Assembly: GCA_024402115.1 (NCBI GenBank)
Contig: JAKSJQ010000013.1
Location: 1 to 46,750, forward strand
Length of the DNA stretch: 46,750 nt
Direction: 5' to 3'
Source of the DNA: Bacteroidales bacterium
Lineage (GTDB): Bacteria; Bacteroidota; Bacteroidia; Bacteroidales; UBA932
The translations under genes were made by a program, and so were the position numbers. Under the pieces are notes generated by a model that was not told the origin of the DNA, made no database searches, and saw nothing but the letters and a program-made list of their open reading frames with translations. Shown here piece after piece: positions 25,074-32,300 of this stretch (positions are counted from its first letter, which is position 1; every line of letters starts with the position of its first letter).

Positions 25074-25565
25074 ATGACAGCATTGGACATCATACTGCTG
25101 GCCTGCTTCGCACCAGCCATCTGGAACGGCTTCAGGAAAGGCTTGATTTCTCAGCTCCTCGGCCTGGCATCCCTCATCATAAGCATTTGGGTATCATTCC
25201 ATTTCGCCACTCCGATAGCAGCCTGGCTCAACACATGGATCGAGGTCTCCCCTGTCGCCTTGAAGGTCGCAGCATACGTTATCATCTTCATCGCCATTGC
25301 CATCGGAATGAACTTCCTCAGGGTGCTCCTTGAGAAAGTGATCAAGTTCGTGATGCTCGACTGGGTGAACAAGATCTGCGGAATGGTCCTCGCGATCATC
25401 GGGACAGCCATAGTCCTGGGTGTCATCATCATGCTGTTCAACTCACTCAACGTCAACTTCCACATCGTCGAGGAGGAGAGGCTGGCGACAAGCCAGGTCT
25501 ACCAGTTCCTCAAGGGCTTCGCCTATGGCCTGTTCCCGTACATGAAGGAAATGATGTTACTCTAG
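25074..25565 (+). CDS. CvpA-family membrane protein
   Basis: 163 aa with four hydrophobic segments (about 5-22, 27-48, 60-85, 98-122). The pattern is that of CvpA: MTALDIILLACFAPAIWNGFRKGLI at the start with the conserved G-x-x-[KR]-G turn, and a Gly-rich last TM (ICGMVLAIIGTAIVLG). The family was named for colicin V production, and its molecular role is unclear. It sits 1 nt upstream of tsaB, divergent from ileS. Confidence 0.85.
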   Translation: MTALDIILLACFAPAIWNGFRKGLISQLLGLASLIISIWVSFHFATPIAAWLNTWIEVSPVALKVAAYVIIFIAIAIGMNFLRVLLEKVIKFVMLDWVNKICGMVLAIIGTAIVLGVIIMLFNSLNVNFHIVEEERLATSQVYQFLKGFAYGLFPYMKEMMLL

Positions 25566-25566
25566 C

Positions 25567-26265
25567 ATGACCATGGAAAGAATCATACTGATCGAAACCT
25601 CCACAGCTCTCTGCTCAGCCGCAATGGCCGAGGACGGAGCCGTCACATATTACCGCGAAAGCGATGCGATGCGTTCGCATGCTTCCCTCACAGCCGTATT
25701 CGTAGACGAGATGCTCAAGGAAAGAGGCATCAGCCTCAAGGACGTTGATGCGGTATGCGTCAGCATGGGCCCAGGTTCATATACAGGCCTGAGGGTAGGA
25801 GTATCCACAGCTAAGGGCCTCTGCTTCGGAGCCAAGCTCCCACTTCTGGCAGTAGGTACGCTCGACATACTCGTACACCAGGCCATCGCAGAGGGCCTCG
25901 TTCCCGAAGGCTGCAAGTACATAATTCCTATGGTCGATGCACGCAGGATGGAGGTATATTCTGCAGTGTTCACCCCTGACGGAAAGCAGGTAAGCGAGAC
26001 AGAGGCTGTCATAATCGACGAGAACAGCTTCGCTCAGCAGCGCGCTGAGGGCCCCGTGCTCTTCATCGGTGACGGAGCGGGAAAGTGCGAGAAGGTTCTC
26101 GGTGGAGAAGGAATGTACTTCGCCCAGTGCTGTCCCAAGGCGTCCGCCATGCTCGTACCGGCAATCTCTGAATACAAAGAAAAACGGTTCAGGGATGTCG
26201 CATACCTTGAACCGTTCTATCTTAAGGAATTCGTTGCTACAGTCAGCAGCAAGAAACTATTTTAA
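25567..26265 (+). CDS. tsaB: tRNA threonylcarbamoyladenosine biosynthesis protein TsaB
   Basis: 232-aa ASKHA-fold protein, partner of TsaD in forming t6A37 in ANN-decoding tRNAs. The N-terminus (ILIETSTALCSAAM) and the TsaB signature GPGSYTGLRVGVSTAKGL (~69-86) are clear. The rest matches the second lobe, ending with VAYLEPFYLKEFV. The start is MTMERI; the second Met is an equally good start. The last 9 nt overlap the 3' end of the convergent lipoprotein gene, and the 3' coding part also holds a hairpin that reads as a terminator for that gene. Confidence 0.94.
   Translation: MTMERIILIETSTALCSAAMAEDGAVTYYRESDAMRSHASLTAVFVDEMLKERGISLKDVDAVCVSMGPGSYTGLRVGVSTAKGLCFGAKLPLLAVGTLDILVHQAIAEGLVPEGCKYIIPMVDARRMEVYSAVFTPDGKQVSETEAVIIDENSFAQQRAEGPVLFIGDGAGKCEKVLGGEGMYFAQCCPKASAMLVPAISEYKEKRFRDVAYLEPFYLKEFVATVSSKKLF
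26175..26216 (-). terminator. Terminator of the greA-HIT-lipoprotein operon, located inside tsaB
   Basis: On the minus strand AACGGTTCAAGG (complement of 26205-26216) pairs with CCCTGAACCGTT (complement of 26183-26194), including one G-U pair, followed by TTTCTTTG. It lies ~40 nt after the stop of the convergent lipoprotein gene and is fully within tsaB codons for RFRDVAYLEPF. On the + strand no T-run follows. Confidence 0.6.
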
Positions 26266-27369
26266 CAGCTTGTCGAGAAGCTTCCTGAGGTCTGACTCGC
26301 TGGAGATCTGCTCATTGAGGAGCTCGTCACCCGCGATGAAGAAGGTAGATGGAAGCTGCTGGAGAGCGTAGAGGCTAGCATATTTCGAGTTGGCCTCATT
26401 CACGTCACAAACGTTCACCCAAGGAAGATTCTGCGCCTTCATGGTCGCAGCCCATGAGGTCTTGTCACCCTCGAGAGCCACCTGATAGATCTCGAGACCC
26501 TTTGAGTGATACTCATTGTAGAGAGGAAGGAGAACGTCGAGGTTCATCATCTTCTGCTCAGGGGTGAGAGTCCAATAGTGGAGCATTATGACCTTGCCCT
26601 TCACGTCGCTGAGCTTCTGCTTCTGAGCGTTGATGTCAGGAAGCTCGATATCGATGAAGCCGACGCTGCCTGCATCATTCATCATGAGCTGGAGGTCAAG
26701 TACGTTACGCCTCTCATCTGCAGCCTGGCGGAGAGCCTTCACATACTTTGAGTTTGGATATACGGTCTCGAGAGAATCGCATACTCGGGTGAAATGTATG
26801 GCGTCAGTCTGCTGTCCGAATACGAGCACGCCGTCAGCCACGGTCTGATACATGAGAGGAACGTTCACGATAGAGTATGGATGCTCTGCGATGAACCTGA
26901 GGCACTGCCTGTAGTAATTGATGTACTCAAGCCTAGCGTTCTTCACATCATCGGTTGCGATAAAGCCGTCAACCTTCGTGGTGAACGCAGAATAATCCCT
27001 CTCTACTGAGGCATAAAGCTCGGCCTCCGGATTACCTGTGACGGTATAGTTACCGAGGGTATCGGTCTCGACGGTGATCCTGTCACCTGCCTGGAGAAGG
27101 AGAGGAGCTACCCTCACGCCGTTACGGTGGAGATATACGAACTCGGGCTCACCCTTCTTGACATCAACCTTGACAGAGAACCTTCCGTTGCCGTCTGTCT
27201 TCACGGTATCGATGGTCTCAAGAGTATTTACCTTGAGAAGCGACACTACGATTTCGCTTTCTGATGCACCATTTACTACTCCCTGGACACGGGCTTTCTG
27301 ACCACATGATGCAAGAACAAGGGCTGCCGAAGCGAATACGGCAATCCTGATGAAATTAAAGCTTTTCAT
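26257..27369 (-). CDS. DUF4369 / thioredoxin-like lipoprotein without redox cysteines
   Basis: 370 aa. The signal peptide ends in lipobox LVLASCGQ. A DUF4369-like beta domain follows (~25-115; VQGVVNGASESEIVV, DTVKTDGNGRFSVKV, LLLQAGDRITVETD), then a helical middle, and a C-terminal thioredoxin/AhpC-like fold (~235-370) with VKGKVIMLHYWTLTPEQ and the cis-Pro loop QQLPSTFFIAGD. The position where resilience/TlpA proteins have WCxxC reads W266-TLTPEQ, so there is no redox Cys pair. The start is the ATG (MKSFNF) overlapping the end of the HIT gene by 14 nt. It is probably an outer-membrane or periplasm-facing lipoprotein of unknown partner. Confidence 0.85.
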   Translation of the reverse strand: MKSFNFIRIAVFASAALVLASCGQKARVQGVVNGASESEIVVSLLKVNTLETIDTVKTDGNGRFSVKVDVKKGEPEFVYLHRNGVRVAPLLLQAGDRITVETDTLGNYTVTGNPEAELYASVERDYSAFTTKVDGFIATDDVKNARLEYINYYRQCLRFIAEHPYSIVNVPLMYQTVADGVLVFGQQTDAIHFTRVCDSLETVYPNSKYVKALRQAADERRNVLDLQLMMNDAGSVGFIDIELPDINAQKQKLSDVKGKVIMLHYWTLTPEQKMMNLDVLLPLYNEYHSKGLEIYQVALEGDKTSWAATMKAQNLPWVNVCDVNEANSKYASLYALQQLPSTFFIAGDELLNEQISSESDLRKLLDKLLK

Positions 27370-27760
27370 ATTCTGACAGAATAGATGCAGCCACCTGAGT
27401 GAACTCCTCCTGTGACATTTCAAGTTTCTTCTTTCGGAAATCCATATCAGCCTCGCTGTTGAGCGGGACAAGGTGAATGTGGGTGTGAGGCACCTCCATG
27501 CCGAGAACGGCTACGCCTATCCTCTTGCAAGGCACAGCGGCCTTGAGAGCAAGCGCAACCTTACGGGCGAAAGCCATGAGGCCTTCGTAGGTCTTCTCGT
27601 CAAGATTGAAGATATAGTCATCCTCCACATTCTTCGGGATCACGAGCGTGTGACCCTTGGCGAGAGGAGAGATGTCGAGGAAAGCGTAATATTCCTCATT
27701 CTCTGCCACCTTGTATGATGGGATCTCGCCCTTTGCGATCTTTGTGAAGATAGTAGCCAT
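27356..27760 (-). CDS. HIT-family nucleotide-binding protein
   Basis: 134 aa. MATIFTKIAKGEIPSYKV at the N-terminus and the histidine triad HTHIHLVPL (~96-104) identify a HIT hydrolase of the HINT/ Hit-like branch, which cleaves nucleoside phosphoramidates or dinucleotide phosphates. LDISPLAKGHTLVIPK is the other family block. The ATG complementary to 27758-27760 was chosen; it is 1 nt after the greA stop. The last 14 nt overlap the following lipoprotein gene. Physiological substrate is unknown. Confidence 0.93.
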   Translation of the reverse strand: MATIFTKIAKGEIPSYKVAENEEYYAFLDISPLAKGHTLVIPKNVEDDYIFNLDEKTYEGLMAFARKVALALKAAVPCKRIGVAVLGMEVPHTHIHLVPLNSEADMDFRKKKLEMSQEEFTQVAASILSEYEKL

Positions 27761-27761
27761 T

Positions 27762-28229
27762 CTAGAGTGTGATATCAAGAATTTCGAACTTCATTACTCC
27801 TGAAGGCACCTTAGCCTCTACTACATCACCCTTCGCGTGGCCCATGAGAGCCTTTCCGATAGGAGTGGTGGCAGCAAGCTTACCTGACGCGAAATCCGCC
27901 TCCGACTCACCGACGAGGGTGAACTCCATAACCTTGTTCATGGAAAGATTCTTCACCTTCACCTTGTTGAGCATCTGTACCTTGTCGGTACCGATCTGAG
28001 ACTCATCGATGACGCGTGCGTTGGCGACTTCGTCCTTAAGCTTTGCTATTCTGAGTTCGAGGAGGCCCTGAGCCTCCCTTGCTGATTCATATTCAGCGTT
28101 CTCGGAGAGGTCCCCCTTCTCACGAGCTTCTGCGATTGCCGCCGAGATGACCGGGCGCTGAGCGAGTGCGTCAGCGAGGTCTTTCTTCAGCTTGTCGTAC
28201 CCTTCCTGGGTAAGATAATGGACTGGCAT
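27762..28229 (-). CDS. greA: Transcription elongation factor GreA
   Basis: 155 aa. An N-terminal antiparallel coiled coil (YDKLKKDLADALAQRP, AIAEAREKGDLSENAEYESAREAQG as two adjacent blocks) carries the acidic tip (DLSENAEYE) that enters the RNA polymerase secondary channel and stimulates transcript cleavage. The C-terminal FKBP-like domain shows TLVGESEADFASGKLA, SPIGKAL-like TPIGKALMGHAKGD and VEAKVPSG. Length is standard. The start is the ATG complementary to 28227-28229. It has its own promoter and a leader hairpin, and heads the greA-HIT-lipoprotein operon. Confidence 0.96.
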   Translation of the reverse strand: MPVHYLTQEGYDKLKKDLADALAQRPVISAAIAEAREKGDLSENAEYESAREAQGLLELRIAKLKDEVANARVIDESQIGTDKVQMLNKVKVKNLSMNKVMEFTLVGESEADFASGKLAATTPIGKALMGHAKGDVVEAKVPSGVMKFEILDITL

Positions 28230-28260
28230 ATTATTTCGTTTTATTTCGGATTCAGTAATC

Positions 28261-28290
28261 AAAAAGGAGTCCCGCCCTTAGGCAGAACCC
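28261..28290 (-). promoter_or_regulatory. Terminator-like hairpin in the greA leader, possible attenuator
   Basis: On the minus strand GGGTTCTGCC (complement of 28281-28290) pairs with GGCGGGACTCC (complement of 28266-28276) around a TAAG loop, with two G-U pairs and one bulge, followed by TTTTT (28265-28261). It sits between the presumed -7 box (28312-28319) and the greA ATG (28229), so transcripts from that promoter must pass it. E. coli greA also has a terminator in its leader. Confidence 0.55.
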
Positions 28291-28311
28291 TTATACTATT
28301 TCATCTAGACG

Positions 28312-28319
28312 CAAAGATA
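28312..28319 (-). promoter_or_regulatory. -7 promoter box for greA
   Basis: The minus strand reads TATCTTTG followed by CG, matching TAnnTTTG and identical to the ileS box. The -33 region overlaps the terminator of the upstream operon. Predicted leader length is ~75 nt. Confidence 0.65.
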
Positions 28320-28320
28320 A

Positions 28321-28350
28321 GAAAAAATGATTGGAAAAAAACCAATCATT
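28321..28350 (-). terminator. Terminator at the end of the glycogen-ribF operon
   Basis: On the minus strand AATGATTGG (complement of 28342-28350) pairs perfectly with CCAATCATT (complement of 28326-28334) around a seven-T loop, followed by TTTTC. The stem includes the stop codon of the 42-aa ORF. Confidence 0.8.
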
Positions 28351-28474
28351 CTTCAAATTTCGGCTTGAGAATCTCGGAAAAGACTATCATTTTTTTCCAA
28401 TCGACTTTCTCATCCCTAGGAGCATCTTCCATTTCGGACTCTGCCACGAGGTCCATGATTTCCTTATCTTCCAT
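28346..28474 (-). CDS. Small 42-aa protein downstream of ribF
   Basis: A 42-codon frame starts 1 nt after the ribF stop (TGATATG) and ends inside the operon terminator. The protein is acidic at the N-terminus (MEDKEIMDLVAESEMED) and has a basic/hydrophobic C-terminus (DWKKMIVFSEILKPKFEE). The end pattern, Trp plus MIVFSEILKPKF, looks like that of short conserved Bacteroidota proteins, but I cannot name a family. Tight coupling to ribF, in-frame integrity and exact fit before the terminator argue that it is real. No TM or signal peptide; function unknown. Confidence 0.65.
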   Translation of the reverse strand: MEDKEIMDLVAESEMEDAPRDEKVDWKKMIVFSEILKPKFEE

Positions 28475-28475
28475 A

Positions 28476-29357
28476 TCAGATGTACTTTAGACATTCAGTC
28501 CTGTCAATCTCAAGCTGCTTTCCCAGTGCCGCGAGATTCTCGAACTCCCGTTCTTCGCGTATGTGCCTGAGGAAAGTGAGCCTGATGTCGAGTCCATATA
28601 TCTCATCATCAAAATCGAAGATATTGGTCTCTATCGTCCTCGCGTTGCCTGAGCCTACGGTAGGACGGACGCCGATGTTGCACATTCCAAAGCGCTGTTC
28701 CCCGCAGGTATCGACCTTCACGAGATAGACGCCATTTGCCGGAACGAGCTTCAGCGGCTCATAAAGCTGCATGTTCGCCGTAGGAAAGCCAATGGTCCTG
28801 CCCAGACGGTTGCCGGCAACGACGACTCCGAAGAGCGTATATGGGCTGCCGAGCATCTTCGTGGCCGACTCCATGTCCCCTGCCTCGATCGCTGCGCGTA
28901 TCTTGGTGGAGCTCACCGCCCAGCCACCTTCCGAAGGCACCATGGATGTAGCCAGGACCTCCAGTCCGATGCGTCTTGCAGTTGCCGCCAACTGGGAAGG
29001 ATCCGTACAGTCGGAACCCATCCTGTTGTCGTAACCTATCATGACGGCTGTGCCGCCAAACTTTCCTATTATGTATTCCCTTAGGAATTCTTCCATCGTG
29101 AGGGAGGCGAACTCCCTCGTGAACGGAAGTATCTCAACATGGTCCACGCCCAAGGCCTTAAGCTGCTCCTTCTTTTCCTGAAGGGAGCTGAGGAGGCGGA
29201 GCGTGCGGGCCTCCTTTCGGAGGACCGTACGTGGGTGGGGCCAGAAGCTCACCACCATGCTCTCTTCTCCTCGGGTCTTGGCCGAAGCCACGAGTTGCCC
29301 GATTACTTCGCGGTGTCCGATGTGGACACCGTCGAAGAAGCCGGTTGCTATAACCAT
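28476..29357 (-). CDS. ribF: Bifunctional riboflavin kinase / FAD synthetase
   Basis: 293-aa cytoplasmic enzyme making FMN and FAD from riboflavin. The N-terminal adenylyltransferase domain (~1-150) has TGFFDGVHIGHREVI with the HxGH motif and later IGYDNRMG. The C-terminal riboflavin kinase domain has GNRLGRTIGFPTANM (~182-196) and NIGVRPTVGSGNART, plus a typical FLRHIREEREF. The ATG overlaps the last 10 nt of the synthase-phosphorylase gene. The N-terminus is shorter than usual by about ten residues (no preceding strand before ATGFFDGVHIG), so an upstream non-ATG start inside the preceding gene cannot be excluded. Confidence 0.94.
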   Translation of the reverse strand: MVIATGFFDGVHIGHREVIGQLVASAKTRGEESMVVSFWPHPRTVLRKEARTLRLLSSLQEKKEQLKALGVDHVEILPFTREFASLTMEEFLREYIIGKFGGTAVMIGYDNRMGSDCTDPSQLAATARRIGLEVLATSMVPSEGGWAVSSTKIRAAIEAGDMESATKMLGSPYTLFGVVVAGNRLGRTIGFPTANMQLYEPLKLVPANGVYLVKVDTCGEQRFGMCNIGVRPTVGSGNARTIETNIFDFDDEIYGLDIRLTFLRHIREEREFENLAALGKQLEIDRTECLKYI

Positions 29358-32300
29358 TTTACGAGACCGAAGTCCTGACGATGAGGCAGGAGCTCGTTCT
29401 TTGGATAAATCCTGGTTGCTACCTGATACATACCAGTCCTCTCAGGGAGAACTGCAGAACGGTAAGTAGCTACACCCTCATTTACCTCTACGAGTTCGAA
29501 GGCAACCTTCTCACGGATATGCTGGCGACCCTTCTTGTCTGGAGAGGTGAAGAGCATCTCCACTCCGATGTCTTCTGGCTTGAGGCCAGCGAGGTCGATC
29601 TTGACCTCAGACTTGATCTGGTGGTCAGAATCGAGGACATAGGTGCTGTCTGGATAGGTGCAAGAAACTACCTGGACATTCCTCCAAGCGCTCTTTACGC
29701 CATTCTTCCACTCAGCGATCTGGCGAGCGACTGCGTAATCATTCTCAGAGAGCTTGGCCACGCGCTCACCCTGTGGGATATAGTACTGGTTGCAGTAGTC
29801 AGAGAGCATGCGGTTGGTTGTGAAGTTGCATGCAACCTGAGCGATGGTGTTCTTGATGTAGCCGATCCACTCAGCTGACCTGCCGGTGTTCCTGTCAGTA
29901 TTGTAGTATGCAGGTGCGATCTCGTTCTCGATGGTAGCGTAGATGGTAGCTGAATCGAGGTCGTTCTGATAGCCCTGGTCGTCGTAGGTCCTCTCCTGTG
30001 GAAGAGCCCAACCTGCGCCTGGCTTGTAACCCTCAACCCACCAGCCGTCGAGGACAGAGAAGTGCATTACACCGTTCATAGAAGCCTTCTCACCTGAAGT
30101 ACCTGAAGCCTCCTGAGGACGGGTAGGGTTGTTCATCCATACGTCGACACCCTGTACGAGCCTCTTTGCGAGGGTGATGTCGTAACCAGGGACGAAGATG
30201 ATCTTGCCGATGAAGCGTGGCTGCTTGCTGATCTCCACGATCTGGCGGATGAGATCCTGACCTGCACCGTCAGCTGGATGAGCCTTACCTGCAAAGATGA
30301 ACTGTACAGGACGGATTGGGTTATTCACGATAGCATCGAGTCTGTCAAGGTCGCTGAAGAGGAGGGTTGCCCTCTTATAGGTAGCGAAACGCCTTGCGAA
30401 ACCGATAGTGAGGACGTCGTCACGGAGGTTCTCCTTGATGGTCACGATCTGGCGTGGAGAGTAGTGGCTGCTGAGAACAGGGTCAGAGAGTCTCTCGCGG
30501 ATTGCAGATACGAGGTTGTGCTTGAGAAGCTTGCGAGTGTTCCAAACTTCCTCGTCAGATACCTTGTAGATACCCTCGAAGCAGCTCTTGTCATAGTGAT
30601 GGGTCTTGAATGCATCACCGAACACCCTTGCGTGGATGTGCTTCCACTCCTTAGATGCCCAAGTAGGATAGTGAACACCGTTGGTGACATAGCTTACGTG
30701 GTTCTCCTCTGCGAGGTAACCTGGGTACATGCTTGCGAAGATGTCCTTGCTGACAAGACCGTGGAGCATTGACACGCCGTTAACCTCCTGAGAGATGTTG
30801 GCTGCGAGCACGCTCATAGAGAACTTCTCGCCACCATCGTATGGATTGTGCTTACCGAGACTCATGAGAGTGGTCCAGTCGACGTTGAGCTCGTCTGGAA
30901 CCTGACCGATATAATGACGGAGGATACCCTCTTCGAAAGCGTCGTGACCTGCAGGTACAGGGGTGTGGGTGGTGAAGAGCGAAGAAGCCCTTACTACCTC
31001 GAGTGCCTCAGAGAATGAGAGGTGCTCGTTCTGGATGTACTCGCGGAGTCTCTCGATTCCGATGAAGGCTGCATGGCCCTCGTTGCAGTGGTAAACCTGT
31101 GGGTTGAGACCGAGAGCGCGGAGAACGCGCACACCGCCGATACCGAGGAGGAGCTCCTGCTTGAGACGGTTCTCCCAATCACCACCATAGAGCTGGTGGG
31201 TTACCTGACGATCCTCTGGGATGTTCTCCTCGAAGTCAGTGTCGAGAAGGTAGAGGTCTGTACGACCGACTGCAACCTTCCAGAGACGAGCTGCGAGAGT
31301 ACGTCCAGGGAATGCGACATGGATCTTCACCCAGTTACCCTGCTCATCGATGACAGGCTCTGCAGGTGTCTTCATGAAGTCCTGTGGAGTGTACTCAGCG
31401 ACCTGATGGCCCTGAGCGGTGAGCTTCTGGTTGAAATATCCGTAACGATAGAAGAGACCGATGGCTACGAGGTTCACGTTCATGTCACTGGTCTCCTTGA
31501 GGTAGTCACCTGCGAGGATTCCGAGACCGCCTGAATAGATCTTGAGTGAGGTGTCGAGACCGTACTCCATACAGAAGTATGCTACTGATGGGTCAACCCT
31601 GTTCTCCTTTTCCTTCATGTAAGCGTTGAACTCTTCCATCACGGCCTTGAGGTTCTTGAGGAACTCCTTGTCGTTTGCGAGCTCCTTATAACGCTTGATG
31701 CTGACCTTGTCAAGGATTACCATTGGGTTGTGGCCTGACTGATGCCAAAGCTGTGCGTCTACGGTCTTGAAGAGAGCCTTTGCGCTGTCATTCCAGCACC
31801 ACCAGAGGTTCTTGCAAAGAGTCTCAAGGCCTGCGAGTGGCTTTGGGAGATGTCTTGTGACCATGACGCTCTGCCACTTAGGTGCGTCTATCTCGATTCT
31901 TTCGTACATTGTTCTTTCGTTTTTTACTGCCGTTAAGTCACCGGCACGGTTAATCACATTCTGAAAAGCCTGACTGTAGGCTTCCTTATAATATTCTATC
32001 TGGTTGTTCCAAAGAGCGATGTTGGCGACATCACGGGCAGACTCCATGTATGCCTTGAGTCCGGCCGCATCGAGGGATGCTATCTCCCTGATACGGTCCA
32101 CGACTGCGTCGACAACCTCGTGGTAATTGCTGTCGGTACGCTCCACCACGGTGATGCCAGGATGCTCCTTCTTGTAGTAGTCACGGACCCAGAGGCCGAA
32201 GCCTGCGAGGCTGGTCGTGAGGGTAGGCACGCTGAAAGCGAGACTCTCGAGCGGAGTGTAGCCCCACGGCTCATAGTATGACGGGAAGAAGGTCGAATCC

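Noticed and set aside
27370..27471. N-terminal extension of the DUF4369 lipoprotein
   Set aside because: The lipoprotein signal peptide begins at the ATG of 27369; upstream codons overlap the HIT gene in another frame.
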